This document shows positions 16,306 through 26,005 of a stretch of 64,000 bases of DNA, piece by piece. The DNA is from Falsihalocynthiibacter halioticoli. GTDB lineage: Bacteria; Pseudomonadota; Alphaproteobacteria; Rhodobacterales; Rhodobacteraceae. The position numbers and the translations under genes are program-made. Positions within the stretch are counted from its first letter, which is position 1. Each line of letters opens with the position of its first letter. Location: NCBI RefSeq assembly GCF_025802015.1, contig NZ_JAOYFC010000004.1, positions 89,762 to 153,761 on the forward strand, written 5' to 3'. The notes under the pieces were generated by a model. It was not told the origin of the DNA. It was given only the letters and a program-made list of their open reading frames with translations, and ran no database searches.

Positions 16306-17388
16306 ATGGAGCAAACAATTCAATCCATATACGCCGCCCGCGTTGAAAGCGGAGAAATCCACAGCGACCCCAACCAGCTGGCAATTTTGCCTGATTTGGA
16401 GCGGCTTCGAAGCGATGTCTTGGAGAATTCGAAAGGCAAAGGGCTTTTCTCGGGGTTGTTTGGCAAGCGCGCTGAAACGCCGCGTGGCCTGTATCTTTGG
16501 GGCGGTGTTGGGCGTGGCAAGTCGATGTTGATGGATTTGTTCGTCTCATCGCTTCCTGAGGATCGAATTCGGCGCGTTCATTTTCACGCCTTCATGCAGG
16601 AAATACAAAACGCCCTTCATGTCGCCCGAAAAGAGGGTGCTGAAGATGCGTTGCTGCCCGTTGCCAAAGACGTTGCCGAAGGTTTGCAAGTCTTGGCGCT
16701 TGATGAAATGCAGATCACGGATATTGCGGATGCGATGATTGTCGGGCGCCTTTTCGCGCTTCTGGATGAAGCCGGTGTGGCTATCATTACTACGTCAAAC
16801 CGCCCGCCGGACGACCTCTATAAGAACGGCTTGAACAGAGATCTGTTTCTCCCGTTTATCGCGCACATCAAAGAGCGGCTCGACGTGATTGAATTGGCCA
16901 GCGCGACTGATTACCGACAAGACCGTCTTGCCGGCGAGCAGGTCTATTTCACGCCTTTGGATGCAACGGCGCGCGAAGAGATTGATCGGATCTGGGAGCG
17001 CTTGACAGGGGGTGAATCTGAGCATCTTACGCTAACCGTCAAGTCACGCTCGGTCGAGATTGCGAAGTTCCACAATGGCGTTGCCCGTATGGGGTTCTAT
17101 GACCTTTGCGGAAAGTTCCTTGGCCCCGCGGACTATCTTGCAATTGCCGAAGCCGTTCGGGTGCTGATCCTTGAAAACATTCCCACGCTTGGACGGTCGA
17201 ATTTCAACGAGGCGAAGCGGTTTGTGACCCTGATTGATACGCTCTACGAGGCTAAAACACGGCTGATTTGCTCTGCTGCGGCGCAACCCGAAATGCTATA
17301 TGTCGAAGGTGAGGGAACCTTCGAGTTCGAGCGCACAGCAAGCCGTTTACGAGAGATGCAGGACGCGAACTGGGGTAAGGACGCCTAG
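16306..17388 (+). CDS. zapE: Cell division protein ZapE (AFG1-type ATPase)
   Basis: Single AAA-type ATPase of 360 aa that associates with the Z-ring in proteobacteria and resembles mitochondrial AFG1. Walker A is GGVGRGKS at 66-73, Walker B is LALDEMQITD, sensor-like ITTSNRPPDDLYK. The start at 16306 gives the usual short N-terminus (MEQTIQSIYAARVESGEI); a start at 16279 has no ribosome site. Its stop is interlocked with folC stop (CTAG). Confidence 0.92.
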   Translation: MEQTIQSIYAARVESGEIHSDPNQLAILPDLERLRSDVLENSKGKGLFSGLFGKRAETPRGLYLWGGVGRGKSMLMDLFVSSLPEDRIRRVHFHAFMQEIQNALHVARKEGAEDALLPVAKDVAEGLQVLALDEMQITDIADAMIVGRLFALLDEAGVAIITTSNRPPDDLYKNGLNRDLFLPFIAHIKERLDVIELASATDYRQDRLAGEQVYFTPLDATAREEIDRIWERLTGGESEHLTLTVKSRSVEIAKFHNGVARMGFYDLCGKFLGPADYLAIAEAVRVLILENIPTLGRSNFNEAKRFVTLIDTLYEAKTRLICSAAAQPEMLYVEGEGTFEFERTASRLREMQDANWGKDA

Positions 17389-18659
17389 CCGTTATCTCGC
17401 AGGATTGCGCCCGCAAGATAAAGCGAACCACAGATTAGAATACGCGCGTTTGGTTCATCTTGGAGGATGCTTTGAATAGCGTCTTTCGGATTGGATGCGA
17501 TCGAGGCAGACATCCCGACGTCTTTAGCAAAACCGGCGGTTTCCTCTGCGGTTAGTGTTGCTGCTTCGCCTGGGATAGTAACGGCAAACAGACGCTCAAC
17601 ATGACCGGAAAGTGGGCGCAGATACCCGCCGATGTCTTTTGTGTTGAGCATTCCACAAATCAAATAGGTTGGGCGTTTTGGCAAAGCGGCGAGCGTCTTG
17701 GCGATGGCATGACCTGCCGCTGGATTGTGACCGCCATCTAGCCACAGCTCGCTGCCCTGAGCGGCCTCAACCAATGGTCCAGTTTTTAGACGTTGCATTC
17801 GCGCGGGCCAAGTTGCCTTTGTGACTGCTGCTTCGCAAGCGGCTTCATCAAACCCGAGCGTGCGCAAGCTTGTGATAGCGATCCCGGCGTTTTCAATTTG
17901 GTGGTGCCCCGGAAGGGTCGGCAATGGCAAATCCAGCAAGCCGGTCTCGTCTTGATAGATAAGTCGCCCGCGCTCCTCGGATACATGCCAATGCTGACCG
18001 AAAACGCTTAAGGGAACGCCAAGACGATGTGCTTTGTGTTCAATAACTTCAAGCGCTTCATCTTGTTGACGGCCAACAACACAAGGAACGCCGCGCTTAA
18101 GAATTCCTGCTTTTTCGCCAGCAATTTCCGGCAATGTTTCGCCAAGGAATTGCGTGTGGTCGATAGAGACCGGAGTGATGACTGTAAGCACGGGATTGTC
18201 GACAACATTGGTCGCGTCCAAACGCCCGCCAAGCCCGACTTCCAAAAGGGTATAGTCTGCATCCGTACGCGCGAAGGCGAGAAGAGCGGCAGCTGTTGTG
18301 ATCTCAAAATACGTGATGTCGGCGTCGCCATTGGCAACGTAACACTCGTCAAGGATTTCAGTAAGTGCGGGTTCGGAAATGAGCTCCCCAGCAAGCCGTA
18401 TGCGTTCATGGAAACGCGCGAGATGTGGCGAGGTATAAGCGTGGGCAGTTTTGCCCGCGCCTTCCAATCCAGCGCGGATCATTGCTTGGGTGCTGCCTTT
18501 TCCGTTGGTGCCAGCAATGTGAATGACCGAAGGAAGGCGACGCTCGGGGTTATCGAGCCGTTCCAACAGCCTCCACATCCGATCAAGTGTCAGATCGATC
18601 ACCTTCGGGTGCAACGACATCATTCGTTCAAGAATGACGTCCGAAGATTTTTGGTTCAC
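17385..18659 (-). CDS. folC: Bifunctional dihydrofolate synthase / folylpolyglutamate synthase
   Basis: Adds L-glutamate to dihydropteroate and to reduced folates using ATP. 424 aa, Mur-ligase-like. P-loop GTNGKGST at residues 50-57, the central SIDHTQFLGETLPEIAGEKAG loop (here shortened to its key text), and C-terminal LDGGHNPAAG are all present. It overlaps accD by four bases (ATGA), the conserved accD-folC order of many proteobacteria. No truncation. Confidence 0.96.
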   Translation of the reverse strand: MNQKSSDVILERMMSLHPKVIDLTLDRMWRLLERLDNPERRLPSVIHIAGTNGKGSTQAMIRAGLEGAGKTAHAYTSPHLARFHERIRLAGELISEPALTEILDECYVANGDADITYFEITTAAALLAFARTDADYTLLEVGLGGRLDATNVVDNPVLTVITPVSIDHTQFLGETLPEIAGEKAGILKRGVPCVVGRQQDEALEVIEHKAHRLGVPLSVFGQHWHVSEERGRLIYQDETGLLDLPLPTLPGHHQIENAGIAITSLRTLGFDEAACEAAVTKATWPARMQRLKTGPLVEAAQGSELWLDGGHNPAAGHAIAKTLAALPKRPTYLICGMLNTKDIGGYLRPLSGHVERLFAVTIPGEAATLTAEETAGFAKDVGMSASIASNPKDAIQSILQDEPNARILICGSLYLAGAILRDNG

Positions 18660-19576
18660 TTTTCTTCTGCCTTCGGCGCTTCGGACTTAGCTTTAGAAGG
18701 TTTCGGCAGATCGCCCGCTACCGCAGGAGGAAGCCCCGTGAGCGCGCGCGTGATCGACGTTAGTTCTGCTTTGAGGTTTTTGCGGTGTGTCACGCGGTCG
18801 AGCATACCGTGGTCGAGGAGATACTCAGATCGTTGGAAGCCTTCGGGGAGTTTTTCGCGGATGGTTTGTTCGATCACACGTGTACCAGCAAAGCCGATAA
18901 GGGCGTTTGGTTCACCGATGTGGATATCTCCAAGCATCGCATAGGATGCTGTAACGCCGCCGGTTGTTGGATGCGTCAATACAACGATGAACGGCAGTCC
19001 TTCTTCCTTAAGCATCTCAACCGCAACAGTGGTGCGCGGCATTTGCATCAGGGATAGGATACCTTCCTGCATTCGGGCCCCGCCAGCAGCGGAGAACAGG
19101 ATAAGGGGGCGTTCGAGTTTCACGGCGGTTTCTGCCGCGGCAATGATCGCGTTACCGACGTACATGCCCATAGAGCCGCCCATAAATGAGAAGTCCTGAC
19201 AGGCGGCAACGATCGGTGTGCGGTTCATCTCGCCCTGCGCCACCAGCATCGCGTCTTTCTCGCCGGTTTTCTTCTGTGCGGCTTTAAGGCGCTCAGGATA
19301 CTTTTTCTGATCCTTGAAGTGCAGGGGATCATGAATCACTTCGGGTACGCTGACTTCGGTGAAGATGCCACCGTCGAATAGATCGGCAAACCGGTCGCGC
19401 GGCGTGATGTGCATGTGATGATCACATGACGAGCAAACATTCAGGTTATCGGCCAACTCGCGGTGGAACAGCATGGTGCCGCATTCGGGGCACTTCTTCC
19501 ACAAGTTCTCCGGAACTTCGCGTCGGGAAAACAATGAGTTAATTGTGGGGCGAACGTAGTTCGAAATCCAGTTCAT
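18656..19576 (-). CDS. accD: Acetyl-CoA carboxylase carboxyltransferase subunit beta
   Basis: Beta subunit of the carboxyltransferase that makes malonyl-CoA for fatty-acid synthesis. 306 aa. N-terminal four-cysteine zinc ribbon: Cys29, Cys32, Cys48, Cys51. The crotonase-like core contains SFMGGSMGMYVGNAI and SAAGGARMQEGILSL. The C-terminal 25 residues are Lys/Ala/Glu-rich. The ATG at 19576 gives the usual MNWISNYVRP start. Operon with folC. Confidence 0.96.
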   Translation of the reverse strand: MNWISNYVRPTINSLFSRREVPENLWKKCPECGTMLFHRELADNLNVCSSCDHHMHITPRDRFADLFDGGIFTEVSVPEVIHDPLHFKDQKKYPERLKAAQKKTGEKDAMLVAQGEMNRTPIVAACQDFSFMGGSMGMYVGNAIIAAAETAVKLERPLILFSAAGGARMQEGILSLMQMPRTTVAVEMLKEEGLPFIVVLTHPTTGGVTASYAMLGDIHIGEPNALIGFAGTRVIEQTIREKLPEGFQRSEYLLDHGMLDRVTHRKNLKAELTSITRALTGLPPAVAGDLPKPSKAKSEAPKAEEK

Positions 19577-19652
19577 CCTGAGCTTGTCCTGCAAGTTGGG
19601 GCGCGATGCATTGCGTTTGCCTTCAAATAATCAATGGTAGCATGAATTGCAA

Positions 19653-20543
19653 TCAACGTCGAAGCCCAACGCGGATTGCAAGCCAGCTGACTCCCAAAAA
19701 TCCAAGCTCAATGGCAAGCTGTATACCCGTCATTTCAATTTCGGTCGGCTCGGCAAGAATGGTGAAGAGCGAGAGTCCGCCCGTTTCATTTGGCAAGGAA
19801 ACAAGTAGAATGCCTTTGACGTTATTAATAAAATGAAAGGCCATTGCCGCGCCGAGATTGCCGGTTCGGGCCGTTAAATCGGTTGCCACCAGCGCAAATA
19901 CACCAGCCCAAAGCGCAACCATCCAAGCGCTCTCTCCATGAATGCTTGGGCTGTAATGACCAACGGCAAAGACGATTGCGGGCAACCCCATCCAGACCAT
20001 CGGTGATGAAAGCCGGGCCGCAAGCTGTTGTGTCAGATACCCACGAAACAGGATCTCCTCAGCACTTGTCTGTACGAGCACGGCGCATAGCGAAACAGGC
20101 AGCAGGAGGAGCCAAAGCGAAAACGGCACATTTGGTACAAAACGTGCGGTTGCATCCTCTACGGGTGGGCCGGAGGGAATAACGGCCAGCGCGATTGTCA
20201 GCCAAAGTAGCGCTTTCGTTGCAATCCAGAAATCACGGCGCAATTGGGTGAGATCACCCAGCAGCGTCAACGGCGCGCGACCATGAATAAAACGTGTGGC
20301 GATCACCACGCCAATTGCGATGAAGCCGAAAGCATAGAGAATAGTCAGCGTCTGAGCGGTGCTGTAGCACTCAAAGGTTTCATTGCCACGTTCGCAAATC
20401 ACCGGCCCCTCGATGGATGGTGCAATCAGCGAAGAAAGAAAAATCGCCAAACCATAGGCCGCGACGAATCCAACGACCGTTCGCCATAGCTCGCTGGTTG
20501 GTTTTGCGGGCGCAATAAATCCGTTTAGGGGGGCGTATGACAT
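19653..20543 (-). CDS. CPBP family intramembrane protease
   Basis: Membrane-embedded glutamic protease family protein (CPBP/Abi, CAAX-like), 296 aa with about seven or eight hydrophobic segments. The catalytic EEILFRGYLTQQL motif is intact and followed by FAVGHYSP and FHFINN with conserved His/Asn. Function in bacteria ranges from bacteriocin immunity to protein maturation; nothing here narrows it. Start at ATG 20543; no good ribosome site is visible, so it may be translated from a leaderless or weak leader. The 76-base gap to accD is unremarkable. Confidence 0.88.
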   Translation of the reverse strand: MSYAPLNGFIAPAKPTSELWRTVVGFVAAYGLAIFLSSLIAPSIEGPVICERGNETFECYSTAQTLTILYAFGFIAIGVVIATRFIHGRAPLTLLGDLTQLRRDFWIATKALLWLTIALAVIPSGPPVEDATARFVPNVPFSLWLLLLPVSLCAVLVQTSAEEILFRGYLTQQLAARLSSPMVWMGLPAIVFAVGHYSPSIHGESAWMVALWAGVFALVATDLTARTGNLGAAMAFHFINNVKGILLVSLPNETGGLSLFTILAEPTEIEMTGIQLAIELGFLGVSWLAIRVGLRR

Positions 20544-20663
20544 CAACACTCAAATCTATTTTTGCCGATACGCTATCTGCCGCATCTGAAATGTGCAATC
20601 GCGGCTTGTTAAAAAGGCGGTGAACGAATATTCCCATTGGCGACCAAGAAAAGGAAGCTAGAC

Positions 20664-22397
20664 ATGACCGCCAGCAAGTTTGACAAAACAAAATTACCAA
20701 GCCGCCATGTGACGGAAGGGCCATCCCGCGCGCCACACCGGTCCTATTTCTATGCGATGGGTCTGGACGAGACAGAGATTCACCAGCCGTGGGTTGGCGT
20801 GGCGACATGCTGGAACGAAGCCGCACCTTGTAACATCGCACTCAACCGTCAGGCGCAGTCGGTCAAGCTTGGCGTGAAAGCCGGCGGTGGTACACCGCGT
20901 GAGTTCACAACGATCACCGTGACAGACGGTATTGCCATGGGCCACGAAGGTATGCGCAGCAGCCTCGCCAGCCGCGAAGCAATTGCTGACACGGTTGAGC
21001 TGACGATGCGTGGCCACTGCTATGACGCGGTTGTTGGCCTCGCGGGTTGCGATAAATCCCTGCCCGGTATGATGATGGCGATGGTGCGCCTGAATGTGCC
21101 GTCTGTTTTCCTTTATGGCGGTTCGATCCTTCCGGGTCGGCTTGATGGCAATGACGTCACCGTTCAAGACGTGTTTGAGGCCGTGGGCAAACAGCAAGCT
21201 GGCGTTATGTCCAACGTTGACCTTGAGACGCTCGAAAAAGTGGCATGCCCATCTGCGGGCGCTTGTGGTGGCCAGTTTACTGCAAACACTATGGCCTGTG
21301 TGTCCGAGGCGATCGGCCTTGCGCTGATGAACTCCTCTGGTGCGCCAGCGCCCTATGAGAGCCGTGACCAGCATGCTTCTGCTTCTGGCGAAGCTGTGAT
21401 GAACCTCATCGCAAAAAACATCCGCGCTCGTGATGTTGTGACTCGCAAGAGTCTTGAAAACGCGGCGCGCGTTGTGGCTTGTACTGGTGGCTCGACAAAC
21501 GCTGGCCTTCACTTGCCTGCTATCGCTCATGAAGCAGGTATCGAATTTAGCCTTCAGGATGTTTGTGACATTTTCCGCGACACGCCGTATTTCGTCGATC
21601 TGAAGCCCGGCGGGAACTACGTTGCCAAAGACCTTTATGAAGTAGGCGGCGTTCCTGTTGTGATGAAAGAACTGCGTAAAGCAGGTCTTATCCACGAAGA
21701 CTGCATGACTGCATCGGGCAAGACACTTGGCGAAGAGCTTGACCAGATCGAAGGCGAAGCCGACGGCAAGGTGATCTATCCTGTCGAGAAGCCGCTTTCG
21801 AAAACTGGTGGCGTTGTCGGCCTTATGGGCAACCTCGCGCCAGAAGGTGCGATTGTTAAGGTTGCAGGCATGGCTGAAGATCAGCAGGTCTTCACTGGGC
21901 CTGCGCATGTGTTTGAGTGCGAAGAGGATGCCTTCGCCGCTGTAAAAGCGCGCGACTACAAAGAAGGCGAAGTGATCGTGATCCGCAACGAAGGCCCCGC
22001 TGGCGGCCCTGGCATGCGTGAAATGCTCGCCACGACCGCTGCGCTCTCCGGTCAGGGTATGGGCAAGAAGGTTGCGCTTATCACGGATGGCCGCTTCTCT
22101 GGCGCGACACGTGGTTTCTGCGTTGGTCACGTTGGCCCAGAAGCGGCGCACGGCGGACCGATTGCACTCGTCAAAGACGGTGACATGATCACGCTCAACG
22201 CGATCACAGGCGAAATTTCGGTTGATGTTTCGGACGAAGAAATGGCCAAGCGTAAATCTGAATGGGTTGGCCCGAAACCAACGATCTATGCATCGGGTGC
22301 ACTCTGGAAATACGCGCAACTCGTTGGCTCGACCCGACTTGGCGCCGTGACCCACCCGGGTGGCAATGCTGAAAAGCACCAATACGTCGATCTCTAA
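20664..22397 (+). CDS. ilvD: Dihydroxy-acid dehydratase
   Basis: Fe-S dehydratase of branched-chain amino-acid and pantothenate synthesis, forming 2-keto acids from dihydroxy acids. 577 aa, normal. Cluster cysteines are in WNEAAPCN (about 56), GLAGCDKSLPGM and CPSAGACGGQFTANTM. AAGGAAG precedes the ATG at 20664; an earlier in-frame ATG at 20637 adds nine basic residues. Two hairpins follow. The minus strand carries an unbroken 590-codon frame, which I regard as a codon-bias shadow. Confidence 0.96.
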   Translation: MTASKFDKTKLPSRHVTEGPSRAPHRSYFYAMGLDETEIHQPWVGVATCWNEAAPCNIALNRQAQSVKLGVKAGGGTPREFTTITVTDGIAMGHEGMRSSLASREAIADTVELTMRGHCYDAVVGLAGCDKSLPGMMMAMVRLNVPSVFLYGGSILPGRLDGNDVTVQDVFEAVGKQQAGVMSNVDLETLEKVACPSAGACGGQFTANTMACVSEAIGLALMNSSGAPAPYESRDQHASASGEAVMNLIAKNIRARDVVTRKSLENAARVVACTGGSTNAGLHLPAIAHEAGIEFSLQDVCDIFRDTPYFVDLKPGGNYVAKDLYEVGGVPVVMKELRKAGLIHEDCMTASGKTLGEELDQIEGEADGKVIYPVEKPLSKTGGVVGLMGNLAPEGAIVKVAGMAEDQQVFTGPAHVFECEEDAFAAVKARDYKEGEVIVIRNEGPAGGPGMREMLATTAALSGQGMGKKVALITDGRFSGATRGFCVGHVGPEAAHGGPIALVKDGDMITLNAITGEISVDVSDEEMAKRKSEWVGPKPTIYASGALWKYAQLVGSTRLGAVTHPGGNAEKHQYVDL

Positions 22398-22456
22398 GAC
22401 ATAAGACTGCCGGAACGCGGCGTAGGTGCTGCATTCCGGATTTCTTAACTGTTCCT

Positions 22457-22499
22457 TTTGCGCCACCTGCTTTACTTAGAATAAAGCAGGTGGCGCAAA
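22457..22499. repeat. Perfect 18-bp inverted repeat (hairpin) after ilvD
   Basis: Arms 22457-22474 and 22482-22499 are exact inverse complements around a seven-base loop (CTTAGAA). A weaker hairpin with CCGGAA/TTCCGG arms precedes it (about 22413-22431). No T tract follows on the plus strand, so it is not a classic terminator, although blocking ilvD read-through is the simplest role. Confidence 0.8.
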
Positions 22500-22530
22500 T
22501 CGTTCTAGATCAGAGGTCGTTCAGAAACCA

Positions 22531-23304
22531 ATGCAGAACAGGCTCAGAGACTTTTTCGCGGAGTTGTTTTTTCGCAGGGAGCTGTCCTATTGGACCCGCT
22601 GGGCGCGCAACGCTGAATCGATGCGATTGTCAAAGCTCCGCAAACTCAAGAAGCGCGGCAGCCAACTGCGGGCGCGTATTGACAAACTGAACCACACCGC
22701 AGAACAGCGGCTTCGGATGCCGCGAATTGGATCTGATGCAATCCATTCACGTTTGTATTCTGATTGGGCGTGGCGTCCTGCTCTGTGGAAATTACCGCTT
22801 GTACCTGCGGGGAAGGCGCCGCTTCACAACAAGGATTCGATAGGCAGCGAAGCCACCATTTTTCACGACAGCAGTAGATCAGAGATTGCAGTGCGGCAGG
22901 TCCGAAATCGGCAAAGTACGGACCTTGCCCCTTTTGGGATTCAGCTCGATGTGTTCGCCTTTGAGGGCAGCTTCCTGAGCCTTGTTGTAGATCTCCCTGT
23001 GGAGGCGGTTGAAGGGCTGAAGCAGAACCATCTCATTTGCTTGGACACGATCGTTGAGCTTGAACGCCCTATCGTGATTACTGCGCGGCTTAATGTGATG
23101 CATGGCCCGAATACCGAGCAAATCGTCCGCGAACTGCCTCTTTATGACTCTGAGGTCATGGTTGAGTTTGATCTTTCTTATACCGATCTAAACGAAAAAC
23201 GTGTGGAGCGGATGTGGGTCGATTTGATCTTCGAGGAACCAGAGTTCAATCGCATCGAATTGCGAGACCTGACCTTTAGCCGCCGACCGCGCACGCAGAT
23301 TTAG
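22531..23304 (+). CDS. Hypothetical protein, DUF6478-like
   Basis: 257-aa soluble protein. I believe it belongs to a family seen in Rhodobacteraceae (DUF6478), from memory. The N-terminal 70 residues are very basic (RLSKLRKLKKRGSQLRARI), followed by DWAWRPALWKLPL; the C-terminal half is beta-rich (FGIQLDVFAFEGSFLSLVVD, VEFDLSYTDLNEKRVERMWV), resembling a jelly-roll/carbohydrate-binding-like fold. Coupled with the next 127-aa gene eight bases later. No catalytic motif, signal or membrane segment. Confidence 0.75.
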   Translation: MQNRLRDFFAELFFRRELSYWTRWARNAESMRLSKLRKLKKRGSQLRARIDKLNHTAEQRLRMPRIGSDAIHSRLYSDWAWRPALWKLPLVPAGKAPLHNKDSIGSEATIFHDSSRSEIAVRQVRNRQSTDLAPFGIQLDVFAFEGSFLSLVVDLPVEAVEGLKQNHLICLDTIVELERPIVITARLNVMHGPNTEQIVRELPLYDSEVMVEFDLSYTDLNEKRVERMWVDLIFEEPEFNRIELRDLTFSRRPRTQI

Positions 23305-23312
23305 GAGCCGAT

Positions 23313-23696
23313 GTGAGTAAGCTGACATTAGAGAAAACACGGATCATCGAAGGTGTCTGGGAAGGGCGTTTGACCCGCGACGATGGCTACGACGGCATTC
23401 CATTGGTGTCTGTGAAGCATCTTGATCAAGAGATCGAAGGTGTGATGCAAGACGATATCCCTAATGATGCAAACTCCTGGACCGTTAAGGTTCCGATCCC
23501 GGCGAACTTGCTAGCGGAGGGCGTGCACACCTTTGTTATTTTGGATGCAAAGAGCGGTGAAACGCTGAACAGCTTTAGTGTCATCACTGGCGAAGCTCTG
23601 GCAGAGGATATTCGAGCAGAGGTCGATCTTCTGCGTGATGAGCTTGATATGCTGAAACGTGCCTTCCGTCGGCATTGCGCGGAAACTGCGAATTAA
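23313..23696 (+). CDS. Hypothetical protein, 127 aa
   Basis: Not recognised. GTG start at 23313 with GGAG a few bases before. The body is predicted beta-rich (IIEGVWEGRLT, SWTVKVPIPANLLAEGVHTF), like a small Ig/jelly-roll sandwich, with a C-terminal coiled-coil-type helix (LLRDELDMLKRAFRRHCAE). It follows the DUF6478-like gene by eight bases, so the two probably work together; the pair may concern polysaccharide or cell-surface matters, an inference from fold shape only. Confidence 0.7.
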   Translation: MSKLTLEKTRIIEGVWEGRLTRDDGYDGIPLVSVKHLDQEIEGVMQDDIPNDANSWTVKVPIPANLLAEGVHTFVILDAKSGETLNSFSVITGEALAEDIRAEVDLLRDELDMLKRAFRRHCAETAN

Positions 23697-23793
23697 GCAC
23701 CACGTCCATTTGGTTTTCCACCAAAACTGACGCGGCGTTTCTGATGACAGACGCGAACGTAAGCGTAAACTCGCGGCTTCAGGAGGACCAGCC

Positions 23794-25821
23794 ATGAGCC
23801 AATATCCAAATCTTTTGTCCCCACTCGATCTGGGATTCACCACATTGAAAAACCGTGTTCTCATGGGGTCAATGCACACTGGACTTGAGGAAACAAAAGA
23901 CTGGAACCGTGTAGCTAGGTTCTATGGTGATCGGGCCAAAGGCGGGGTTGCGCTGATCGTCACTGGAGGCATGGCACCGAACAAAGAAGGTGGTGTATTC
24001 CCCGGCGCTGCGGGCTTGTTCACACCGCAAGACATTGAAAATCATCGTGTTGTTACCGATCGCGTCCATGCCAGCGGCGGCAAGATCGCGATGCAAATCC
24101 TGCATGCAGGCCGTTATGCCTATTCGCCTGACTGCGTAGCACCGAGTGCGGTGAAATCTCCTATTTCACCTTTCCCACCCAAGGAACTTGATGCAGAGGG
24201 CATTGAGAAACAGATTTCCGATATCGTTACGGCCGCCGCCCGCGCAAAAGAGGCGGGCTACGATGGCGTCGAAATCATGGGCTCAGAGGGATACTTCCTG
24301 AACCAGTTCCTTGTTACGCATACCAACAAGCGGACGGACGAATGGGGCGGCTCTTACGAGAACCGCATGCGTCTTCCGGTGGAGGTTGTGCGGCGCGTGC
24401 GCGAGGCTGTTGGGGCGGATTTTATCCTGATCTATCGCTTGTCGATGATAGACCTCATTCCAAACGGCAGTACGTTTGATGAAGTGGTGATGCTTGCCAA
24501 AGCAGTCGAAGACGCAGGCGCAACAATTATCAATACCGGAATCGGGTGGCACGAGGCGCGTATTCCGACGATCGCAACCTCTGTCCCACGCGCGGCCTTT
24601 AGCTGGGTGACCAAAAAGCTGATGGGGCAGGTTTCCATTCCGGTTATCACGTCAAATCGCATCAACACGCCGGATGTTGCGGAAGGAATATTGGAAGCGG
24701 GCGAAGCGAATATGGTTTCGATGGCGCGCCCGTTCTTGGCGGACGCAGATTTTGTAAATAAAGCGCGTGATGGCGTGGCCGACGAAATCGCGCCGTGTAT
24801 TGCCTGCAATCAAGCCTGTCTTGACCATACCTTTTCGGGCAAGCTTACGAGCTGCCTTGTGAACCCGCGTGCCTGTCATGAAACCGAGCTTGAAATCTCA
24901 CCAGCAGCCGTCAGGAAATCTGTCGCAGTTGTTGGCGCGGGTCCAGCGGGCTTGGCATCGGCTCTTGCTCTGTTTGAGCGCGGTCATGATGTGTGTCTGT
25001 TTGAAAAATCTAATGAGCTTGGCGGTCAGCTCAATATCGCGAAACAGGTTCCTGGCAAGGAAGAGTTTTTCGGCTTGGTGGATTGGTACAAAACCATGAT
25101 CGCAAAGTCTGAGATCACCGTGAAGCTTGGCGAAGCGGCATCCGCAACCGAACTCGCTACATTTGATGAGGTCGTCATCGCAACAGGTGTCACGCCACGC
25201 GATCCACAGATTCCGGGGCAAGATCTCCCACATGTATTGTCTTACATTGATGTCCTGAAGAATGGTGCAGAGGTTGGCAAGAACGTTGCAATTATTGGGG
25301 CAGGCGGCATTGGCTTCGATGTCGCGGAGTATCTTGTTCATGACAATACAGATCACGAACTCGATCTTGAGCAGTGGAAACGTGAATGGGGTGTTGGAGA
25401 TCCGGAGCTAACTCGTGGTGGCCTTGCCAAAGAGGGCCCACAACCGGATGCTCCCGCGCGGAATGTTGTTCTGTTGCAGCGCAAGGCCGAAAAGCTGGGC
25501 AAACGTCTTGGTAAGACCACAGGCTGGATTCACCGCGCAGCGTTGCAGATGAAAGACGTTAAGATGATCGGCGGCGTTAACTATGAATCAATCTCGCCGG
25601 AGGGTATTCAAATTAGCTTTGGAGAGGCGCGTGAACGCCCACAGCTTATTCCTTGCGATACCGTTGTGATGTGCGCTGGGCAGGTCTCTGAACGGAGCCT
25701 CGCCGACGAGTTGGAAGCGCTCGGCAAAGTGCCTCATGTGATTGGTGGCGCGGATGTCGCCGCAGAGCTTGACGCAAAGCGTGCGATTGACCAAGGCATA
25801 AGGCTGGCGGCCACTCTATAG
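23794..25821 (+). CDS. fadH: NADPH-dependent 2,4-dienoyl-CoA reductase
   Basis: Iron-sulfur flavoenzyme (675 aa) that reduces 2,4-dienoyl-CoA during beta-oxidation of unsaturated fatty acids. An N-terminal FMN-binding old-yellow-enzyme barrel (1-340, with LHAGRYAY and the GYDGVEIMGSEGYFLNQFL loop), a 4Fe-4S site (CIACNQACLDHTF...SCLVNP), then FAD/NAD(P) domains (GAGPAGLASALALFERGHDV and AIIGAGGIGFDVAEYL). Close relatives include trimethylamine and histamine dehydrogenases, but the overall length and motifs favour FadH. AGGAGG-type site before the ATG. Confidence 0.9.
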   Translation: MSQYPNLLSPLDLGFTTLKNRVLMGSMHTGLEETKDWNRVARFYGDRAKGGVALIVTGGMAPNKEGGVFPGAAGLFTPQDIENHRVVTDRVHASGGKIAMQILHAGRYAYSPDCVAPSAVKSPISPFPPKELDAEGIEKQISDIVTAAARAKEAGYDGVEIMGSEGYFLNQFLVTHTNKRTDEWGGSYENRMRLPVEVVRRVREAVGADFILIYRLSMIDLIPNGSTFDEVVMLAKAVEDAGATIINTGIGWHEARIPTIATSVPRAAFSWVTKKLMGQVSIPVITSNRINTPDVAEGILEAGEANMVSMARPFLADADFVNKARDGVADEIAPCIACNQACLDHTFSGKLTSCLVNPRACHETELEISPAAVRKSVAVVGAGPAGLASALALFERGHDVCLFEKSNELGGQLNIAKQVPGKEEFFGLVDWYKTMIAKSEITVKLGEAASATELATFDEVVIATGVTPRDPQIPGQDLPHVLSYIDVLKNGAEVGKNVAIIGAGGIGFDVAEYLVHDNTDHELDLEQWKREWGVGDPELTRGGLAKEGPQPDAPARNVVLLQRKAEKLGKRLGKTTGWIHRAALQMKDVKMIGGVNYESISPEGIQISFGEARERPQLIPCDTVVMCAGQVSERSLADELEALGKVPHVIGGADVAAELDAKRAIDQGIRLAATL

Positions 25822-26005
25822 TCTGTTTTATTATTTCAAATTAATGGTTTATTAGCGGAGCCGCGGTGGATGCGCGCCTCCGCATTTGTGGCCGTTGTTT
25901 TGGAAACGGTTCCACAAAAACCGCCATATTGTCAGTCTATCAGCACAATTCCGCCCAAATTGACGGCCATATATTTCTGGCACGACGTTGATGTAAGGGT
26001 AACAA

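Noticed and set aside
18027..18944. 305-codon plus-strand frame across folC and accD
   Set aside because: Both minus-strand genes are certain and overlap conventionally; the frame has no recognisable domain.
20694..22466. A 590-codon open frame on the minus strand across ilvD
   Set aside because: It mirrors the ilvD codons, lacks a ribosome site and family resemblance, and ilvD is certain. Long antisense frames are expected from GC-biased third positions.
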